Assembly (NCBI GenBank): GCA_051306215.1
Contig: JBPPMU010000059.1
Span: 1 to 27,136 of the forward strand
Direction: 5' to 3'
DNA length: 27,136 nt
Origin: UBA4720 sp051306215
GTDB lineage: Bacteria; Gemmatimonadota; Gemmatimonadetes; Gemmatimonadales; Gemmatimonadaceae
Position numbers and translations under genes: made by a program. Shown piece by piece: positions 22,926 to 27,136 of this stretch; the first letter of the stretch is position 1; the number at the start of each line of letters is the position of its first letter. The notes below the pieces were generated by a model. The model searched no databases. It saw only the letters and a list, made by a program, of their open reading frames with translations, and was not told where the DNA came from.

Positions 22926-24533
22926 ATGAGCACTTTCGAGCAGCAGCTGAAGGATTCTCTCTCCGATGCCTACGAGATCGAGCGCGAGCTTGGTGGCGGA
23001 GGGATGAGCCGCGTGTTCGTCGCTACCGAGAGGTCGCTGAACCGCAAGGTCGTGATCAAGGTTCTCTCCCCGGAGTTGACCGCCGAAGTGAACCGGGGGC
23101 GATTCCACCGCGAAATTCAGGTCGCCGCGCAGCTGCAGCATCCTCACATCGTGCCCCTTCTCTCGGCCGGCGAAGACGGCGGGCTCGTCTACTATACGAT
23201 GCCGTTCATCAAGGGCGAATCGCTGAAGTCAGCTCTCGACAAGAACGGGCCGCTCCCGATCGCGGACGTCCTGCGGGTTCTCTACGATGTCGTCGACGCC
23301 ATCGCATATGCCCACGGGCAGGGTGTCGTTCACCGGGATATCAAGCCGGCAAACATCCTCCGCTCCGGCTCTCACGCGCTTGTCACGGACTTCGGCGTCG
23401 CGAAGGCACTCAACGCGGCAATGCCGACGTCGGCGATGACGTCGACGGGAATGGCGATCGGCACACCGGCCTACATGGCGCCGGAGCAGCTGGCCGGCGA
23501 TCCCTCAGCGGATCACCGGATCGACATATACGCGGTCGGCTTGCTCGCGTACGAGCTGCTGAGCGCGAAGTCGCCTTTCGATGCCCCTTCTCCGCAGGGA
23601 GTGCTTGCCGCGGTTCTCACGCGGGATCCGAGGCCGCTTGTCGAGGTGCGGCCGGATGCCCCGCGGCGGCTGTCGGAGATGGTCATGAGCTGTCTCTCGA
23701 AAGTCCCGGGGGGGCGACCGCCGACCGCCGACGCGCTCCTGGTGGCGCTCGACAGGTTCTCGACTTCGTCCGGAGAAATCAGGACGCGGGAGCACAAGGT
23801 GCAGGTCATCGGGCCGACGGTTCCTGTCGCCATTCCAGCGGGGGAGCTTCCAGTTTCCCGCACTGTCCCGGCTGTCACGGCGGCGAGTCAAACGGCGCCC
23901 GATGGGGCGGGGGCAGTCGAGCCGGCTCGTCCTCAGAAGAGTGGGAGGAAACTGCTCGTCGGTGGCGTTGCCCTGGTTGTTCCGGTAATCGCGGCGGCAA
24001 TTCTGCTGTCGCAGCGCGCAGGGGAGAGCGCTTCGGCTGACACTGCTCTCATGGTGAGTGCGGATTCGATTGGCGACTCCGCGCTTGTTCAGATGCCTCC
24101 GCCAGCTGCACTCACGGAGAGTGCTGTCGTCGGCGCGCGGGTCGATTCGCAGGCGATTGCCGATTCCGCGAAGAAACGTGCTGCCCGGGCCGAAGCGGCG
24201 AAGCGGGCAGCCGCAGCCAGGGCCGACTCACAGCGACAGCAGGGTGAGCCGGGCAGGGTGAAGGCCAGACGCGCCGCCGCCGTAATGTTCGCGGATGCGA
24301 GCGGCCGCAGAATGTTCATGCGGGGCGCCACCCACTCCGGCGGCTTTCTCGGCGCTCAAAGAAGGGGCGACCTTCAGACTCAGATTGACGCCCTGACGCC
24401 ATTCCTCACCAGCGCCGGGCTCACATACGAGCAGTTCAAGCGGATCGTGGAAGGGTCCGGCATACAGATCTACGATGAGTTCGGCCGCATGCTGCCGGCG
24501 GCGCTGGAGCAGTTCGCTGCCGGGGTCGACTGA
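22926..24533 (+). CDS. Transmembrane Ser/Thr protein kinase
   Basis: A 535-residue membrane kinase. The kinase domain (about 16-278) has GGGGMSRVF (23-31), Lys45 in VVIKVL, HRDIKPAN (136-143), DFG (155-157) and APEQ (185-188), all intact. A Pro/Ala-rich juxtamembrane linker is followed by one helix at about 343-362, then an extracytoplasmic part. The latter has a polar stretch with Ser-Ala-Asp-Ser-type repeats, an Ala/Lys/Arg-rich helix at about 414-432, and a conserved-looking end (about 450-535: RRMFMRGATHSGGFLGAQRRG ... EQFKRIVEGSGIQIYDEFGRM) that I do not recognise. It has no PASTA repeats. The ATG lacks a Shine-Dalgarno sequence. This architecture, including the starting motif MSTFEQQLKDSL, is typical of the large kinase families of Gemmatimonadota. 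Target and ligand are unknown. Confidence 0.92.
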   Translation: MSTFEQQLKDSLSDAYEIERELGGGGMSRVFVATERSLNRKVVIKVLSPELTAEVNRGRFHREIQVAAQLQHPHIVPLLSAGEDGGLVYYTMPFIKGESLKSALDKNGPLPIADVLRVLYDVVDAIAYAHGQGVVHRDIKPANILRSGSHALVTDFGVAKALNAAMPTSAMTSTGMAIGTPAYMAPEQLAGDPSADHRIDIYAVGLLAYELLSAKSPFDAPSPQGVLAAVLTRDPRPLVEVRPDAPRRLSEMVMSCLSKVPGGRPPTADALLVALDRFSTSSGEIRTREHKVQVIGPTVPVAIPAGELPVSRTVPAVTAASQTAPDGAGAVEPARPQKSGRKLLVGGVALVVPVIAAAILLSQRAGESASADTALMVSADSIGDSALVQMPPPAALTESAVVGARVDSQAIADSAKKRAARAEAAKRAAAARADSQRQQGEPGRVKARRAAAVMFADASGRRMFMRGATHSGGFLGAQRRGDLQTQIDALTPFLTSAGLTYEQFKRIVEGSGIQIYDEFGRMLPAALEQFAAGVD

Positions 24534-24695
24534 TTCGACCTCACACCGAAGACGCGCTATTCGGTCCTCAATGCGGGCACGGAGATCAATAATGTCGTCC
24601 CGCCGGCCCTCAGTACTGCGGTCTCCGAACGCGGCAAGCCCCCACAACGCGCGAGGTTGTGGGGGCTCATCGACAAATCGCGGCGAGCGAATGTA
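24534..24695. other. Intergenic region between convergent genes
   Basis: Between the transmembrane kinase and the propeller lipoprotein. It contains the strong hairpin at 24637-24667 and nothing else that I can identify. Confidence 0.5.
24637..24667. terminator. Bidirectional hairpin terminator candidate
   Basis: Perfect 12-base stem AGCCCCCACAAC / GTTGTGGGGGCT around a seven-base loop (GCGCGAG), placed between convergent genes. No T-run follows on either strand, so it may be a Rho-independent-like hairpin of a GC-rich organism or an RNA 3'-end stabiliser. Confidence 0.7.
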
Positions 24696-25808
24696 TCAGG
24701 GAGTGATCTTGAGAACCTCGCCGTCGCCGGACGACGTCCCGCGGTTCGACACGTACACGCTGCCCTCATCGTCGAGGACGATGCCGGTAGGCTGGAACAG
24801 ATCAGTCGTGACTGTGGTCCGCGTTCCGTCGGGAGCCACATGAATCAGCGCGCCGGGCCCGCCAAAAAAGAGAAATGAAGTAGCGAACTGCAGCACGTAC
24901 ACTCCGCCATCAGGTGAGAACGCGAAGTCGGTTATCGACTTGAAGCCGCCGAGATAAACCACCGGTTGCTGACCTGCCTCCACCCGGTATATCACCGCCG
25001 CCCCCGCAGCGAACGGAACTCCCGACAGCGTGCTCACATAAAGCGCTCCGTCAGGTCCGCGCTTGACTCTGGTCGGGACCGACTCTGCCTGGTTCCATGG
25101 GGCCGGCGCCGCGGTGCTCGGGAATGTCGCAACGAGCGACGTCTTTCCGTTCGCTCCAACTTTCAGCAACGAGTTGCCGCCGGCATCGACCACAAAGCTT
25201 TGCGCGCTTTCAGCCAATACGCCGTAGGGGTTCGAGTCGAGAATGCCGCCGGCTGGATTTGCAGACTCCTCGAATCCAGAAATGTCGGCGACGACGCGCC
25301 ACCCTCCACTCGGCTGCAGCTGAATGAGCGTTCCCGCATCCGCGGCAGCCGGTCCGAGCGCGGCTCGCAGCGAAGGCGCGCCGCCCCAGCCTAGCGCCAC
25401 CATTGCGTGCCCGCGGCCGGCGAACGAGATGTCCTGCGGTCCCGACGTGAATCCACTCTCGGTGATGTAAGTGGACGGCAGGCCGGTAGCGACACGCGTC
25501 TGGCTTCCTTTCCAGAGACGCGACACCGAGCCTGTGCCGCTCCAGCATTTCGTCGCCAGCATCGCACCCTCGAGAAACTCGGTGCAAGCTCCGGTCGTCA
25601 CTGCCGTACCCGCTTCCGCCACGTAAAGGCCGCCTTCCGGCCCCCATCCGAGACCTCGTGGGCTGTTCAATCCGCTCATCACGACCTCGATCTGCGAAGC
25701 TGCGATGACACGGCCGGGTGTGATGTCGGCGGGGGCGGGGCCAATCGCGTCGCCTGAACACGCCACGACGGTCACAAGTGAGGCAAGAAACAGGGTAATT
25801 CTGGACAT
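24696..25808 (-). CDS. ScyD/ScyE-like beta-propeller lipoprotein
   Basis: A 370-residue exported protein. The signal peptide ends at VVACSGD with Cys17, a lipobox-like site, so it is probably a lipoprotein. The body repeats NHL-like propeller strands: GLNSPRGLGWGPEGGLYVAEAG, GPQDISFAG, PTRVKRGPDGALYVSTLSG, ITDFAFSPDGGVYVLQF and PTGIVLDDEGSVYVSNRG. The spacing and the GPDGxLYV motif match the ScyD/ScyE family, named after proteins of scytonemin gene clusters in cyanobacteria but found widely in bacteria with no known activity; nothing here suggests scytonemin synthesis. The ATG at 25808 has GGAG about seven bases upstream. Its gene is divergent from an ECF sigma factor. Confidence 0.88.
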   Translation of the reverse strand: MSRITLFLASLVTVVACSGDAIGPAPADITPGRVIAASQIEVVMSGLNSPRGLGWGPEGGLYVAEAGTAVTTGACTEFLEGAMLATKCWSGTGSVSRLWKGSQTRVATGLPSTYITESGFTSGPQDISFAGRGHAMVALGWGGAPSLRAALGPAAADAGTLIQLQPSGGWRVVADISGFEESANPAGGILDSNPYGVLAESAQSFVVDAGGNSLLKVGANGKTSLVATFPSTAAPAPWNQAESVPTRVKRGPDGALYVSTLSGVPFAAGAAVIYRVEAGQQPVVYLGGFKSITDFAFSPDGGVYVLQFATSFLFFGGPGALIHVAPDGTRTTVTTDLFQPTGIVLDDEGSVYVSNRGTSSGDGEVLKITP

Positions 25809-25901
25809 GACTCTCTCCGAATTGAGGTATCGTCGCCCGGCCGGCCCGGGTGAGTGCTACCATACAAGAGCGGAAATTCCCGCTAAAACGGGCCACATCT
25901 C
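25809..25901. promoter_or_regulatory. Divergent region, propeller lipoprotein / ECF sigma factor
   Basis: 93 bases containing both starts' upstream signals. On the plus strand an extended -10-like TGCTACCAT ends at 25863 but lacks a good -35. An inverted repeat CCCG-CTAAAA-CGGG lies at about 25879-25892, close to the sigma factor start. No Shine-Dalgarno sequence is visible for the sigma factor. Confidence 0.35.
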
Positions 25902-26483
25902 ATGTCGCGCATGCAACCCGACGAGTCACAGGTCAGGCAGCTGCTCGCCCGCTGGACGGCGGGCGACGCGGAAGCACTGGGTCAGCTCCTCGAGGCGCTA
26001 TATGAGCCTCTGCGTCAGCTCGCCCATCAGCGAATGCGGGGCGAGACAGATGGGCATTCACTCAACACGACTGGCCTGGTTCACGAGGCATACCTGAGGC
26101 TCGCGGACAGTCCGGCCGCATCCCTGCGCGATCGCAACCATTTCCTGGCCGTCGCTGCCGGGGTGATGCGCAATGTTCTCGTCGACCATGCGCGCGCGCG
26201 GTCCGCGGTCAAGCGCGGCGGCGGTGCCGAGGTCGCCGAGTTGCGTGAAGACCTCTGGGTATCCGAGCTGAACCTGGATGCGGTGCGCGATCTCGACGAC
26301 GCATTGTCGAGGCTCGTGAAATTCGCCCCGCGGCAGAGCGCGATTCTCGAGCAGCATTTCTTCGGCGGCCTTTCGATCGAGGAAACTGCCGGCGTGCTGG
26401 ATATTTCAGTCACGACAGTCAAGCGCGAGCTTCGCTCTGCGCGCGCGTGGCTGGCGGTTCAGCTCGCGGCGGAGGCGCGTTGA
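25902..26483 (+). CDS. ECF RNA polymerase sigma factor (TIGR02999-like)
   Basis: A 193-residue sigma factor. Region 2 spans about 18-105 (GDAEALGQLLEALYEPLRQLAH ... TGLVHEAYLRL ... FLAVAAGVMRNVLVDHARAR) and region 4 about 135-188 (LSIEETAGVLDISVTTVKRELRSARAWL), with a helix-turn-helix for the -35 element. The LVHEAYLRL and VLVDHARAR motifs mark the ECF subfamily TIGR02999, which in Acidobacteria, Planctomycetes and Gemmatimonadota is usually linked to Ser/Thr kinases instead of an anti-sigma factor. Here too the next gene, overlapping by four bases, is such a kinase. No anti-sigma factor is in view. The ATG at 25902 has no clear ribosome binding site; an ATG three codons later is equally possible. 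Confidence 0.92.
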   Translation: MSRMQPDESQVRQLLARWTAGDAEALGQLLEALYEPLRQLAHQRMRGETDGHSLNTTGLVHEAYLRLADSPAASLRDRNHFLAVAAGVMRNVLVDHARARSAVKRGGGAEVAELREDLWVSELNLDAVRDLDDALSRLVKFAPRQSAILEQHFFGGLSIEETAGVLDISVTTVKRELRSARAWLAVQLAAEAR

Positions 26484-27136
26484 GCGACGCGGCTGCGCGC
26501 CGCTGGCGCGAGACGTGTGAGCTGTTTCACCAGTTGTCGGACCTCGATACGACGGCACGGTCCGCGCTTCTTTTGAAAATCGGCGAGTCGGATCCGGAAA
26601 TGCGGAGTTCGATCGAGACCCTGCTCGTGGCAGACAGCAGGGTTGACGAAGACCTGATGCCTCTTGCCCTCGGCATATCTGAAGTCCTGCATCGAAACCT
26701 CATGGGGTCGCGGGCTCCTGCTCTCGACTCGCTGCGCCTGACGGGCCGGATGTTGTCCCATTTCAGGATCATCGAGCCAATCGCGGCCGGCGGAATGGGC
26801 GTGGTGTATCGCGCCCATGACACCCGCTTGAACAGGGAGGTTGCACTGAAGCTGCCGCTCATTGCCGAGCAGCTCGACTCGCGGGGCCGTTCGCGCTTCA
26901 TGCGTGAAGCTCTCGCTGCCGGCGCCCTCGATCATCCGAATCTTTGCAGCATCTACGAGGTGGGGGAAAGCGACGAAGGGCGGCCGTTCATGGCGATGGC
27001 TCTCTACGCGGGAGAACCGCTCAGGTCGCGCATGGCACGCGAGGGGCGGCTGCCTGTCGATGACGTTCTCGACATCGCCCGCCAGGTTGCCGCGGGGCTC
27101 GCCTTTGCGCACGACGCAGGCGTGATTCACCGCGAC
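26480..27136 (+). CDS. Ser/Thr protein kinase, N-terminal part (runs off the window)
   Basis: Open from a TTG at 26480 to the window end, 219 codons without a stop. The TTG overlaps the sigma factor stop as TTGA, and GGAGG lies four bases upstream, so translation is coupled. Residues 1-90 form the helical leader common to these kinases (RWRETCELFHQLSDLDTTARSALL and RSSIETLLVAD). The kinase domain begins at about 95 with IAAGGMGVVYRAHD (glycine loop) and Lys124 in VALKL, and the window cuts it exactly at the catalytic HRD (217-219). In this family the kinase is normally followed by a membrane helix and TPR or WD40-type repeats; that part cannot be seen. It probably phosphorylates or otherwise controls the neighbouring ECF sigma factor. 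Confidence 0.92.
   Translation, partial: MSDAAARRWRETCELFHQLSDLDTTARSALLLKIGESDPEMRSSIETLLVADSRVDEDLMPLALGISEVLHRNLMGSRAPALDSLRLTGRMLSHFRIIEPIAAGGMGVVYRAHDTRLNREVALKLPLIAEQLDSRGRSRFMREALAAGALDHPNLCSIYEVGESDEGRPFMAMALYAGEPLRSRMAREGRLPVDDVLDIARQVAAGLAFAHDAGVIHRD

Noticed and set aside
1..27136. CRISPR arrays, tRNA or rRNA genes, insertion sequences, prophage, toxin-antitoxin or restriction systems
   Set aside because: No regular repeat-spacer pattern, cloverleaf, transposase, integrase or related motif was seen on reading both strands.

Overview
The window looks like a chromosome segment of a GC-rich (about 60% or more), Gram-negative-type bacterium, most probably Gemmatimonadota. This is an inference from gene content: several Ser/Thr kinases of the type that starts with a short helix and then a GxGGMxxV loop, an ECF sigma factor overlapping a kinase, proteins with a carboxypeptidase-regulatory domain followed by a TonB plug, DUF4097 and DUF4382 proteins, and a full TonB-dependent receptor, which implies an outer membrane. 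No rRNA, tRNA, CRISPR array, transposase or phage structural module was seen. Gene order is dense, with divergent and convergent pairs and short gaps.

Layout. 1-2.0 kb (minus): a membrane-anchored degenerate trypsin-like protein that overlaps a CPA2-type cation:proton antiporter by 4 bases. 2.05-5.2 kb (plus): a tandem universal stress protein, a ~600-base low-coding stretch with one possible cysteine-rich small ORF (minus), a Crp/Fnr-family regulator with a symmetric GTGA-N6-TCAC site in its leader, and a secreted DUF4097 solenoid-like protein. 5.2-8.3 kb (minus): ornithine aminotransferase followed 17 bases later by an orphan CHASE3-GAF histidine kinase. 8.4-11.4 kb (plus): a plug-only TonB-like secreted protein, a 58-residue small ORF, and a nitronate monooxygenase-family flavoprotein ending inside a ~137-base inverted repeat. 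11.4-13.5 kb (minus): a lytic transglycosylase and a secreted carboxypeptidase-regulatory-like protein. 13.7-18.4 kb (plus): a DUF4382 lipoprotein, a zinc-ribbon SAM methyltransferase, a TonB-dependent receptor and a closely linked seven-helix membrane protein. 18.4-22.8 kb (minus): a PlsC-type acyltransferase, an AGCS sodium:amino-acid symporter, and a protein kinase fused to an alpha/beta hydrolase. 22.9-24.5 kb (plus): a divergently transcribed transmembrane kinase. 24.7-25.8 kb (minus): a ScyD/ScyE-like beta-propeller lipoprotein. 25.9-27.1 kb (plus): an ECF sigma factor overlapping a kinase that runs off the window at its HRD motif.

How it fits together. Many genes concern signalling across the envelope (three Ser/Thr kinases, one histidine kinase, one ECF sigma factor, one Crp-like regulator) and envelope transport or maintenance (antiporter, symporter, TonB receptor, transglycosylase, acyltransferase). 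Amino-acid metabolism is represented by the ornithine aminotransferase and the AGCS symporter. The most unusual object is the kinase-hydrolase fusion at 20910-22781. It keeps all visible kinase catalytic motifs and has a plausible Ser-Asp-His hydrolase triad, and it shares a 144-base divergent promoter region with a second, membrane-spanning kinase. Next in interest are the protease-like protein coupled to an antiporter and the long inverted repeat that encodes the tail of a flavoenzyme.
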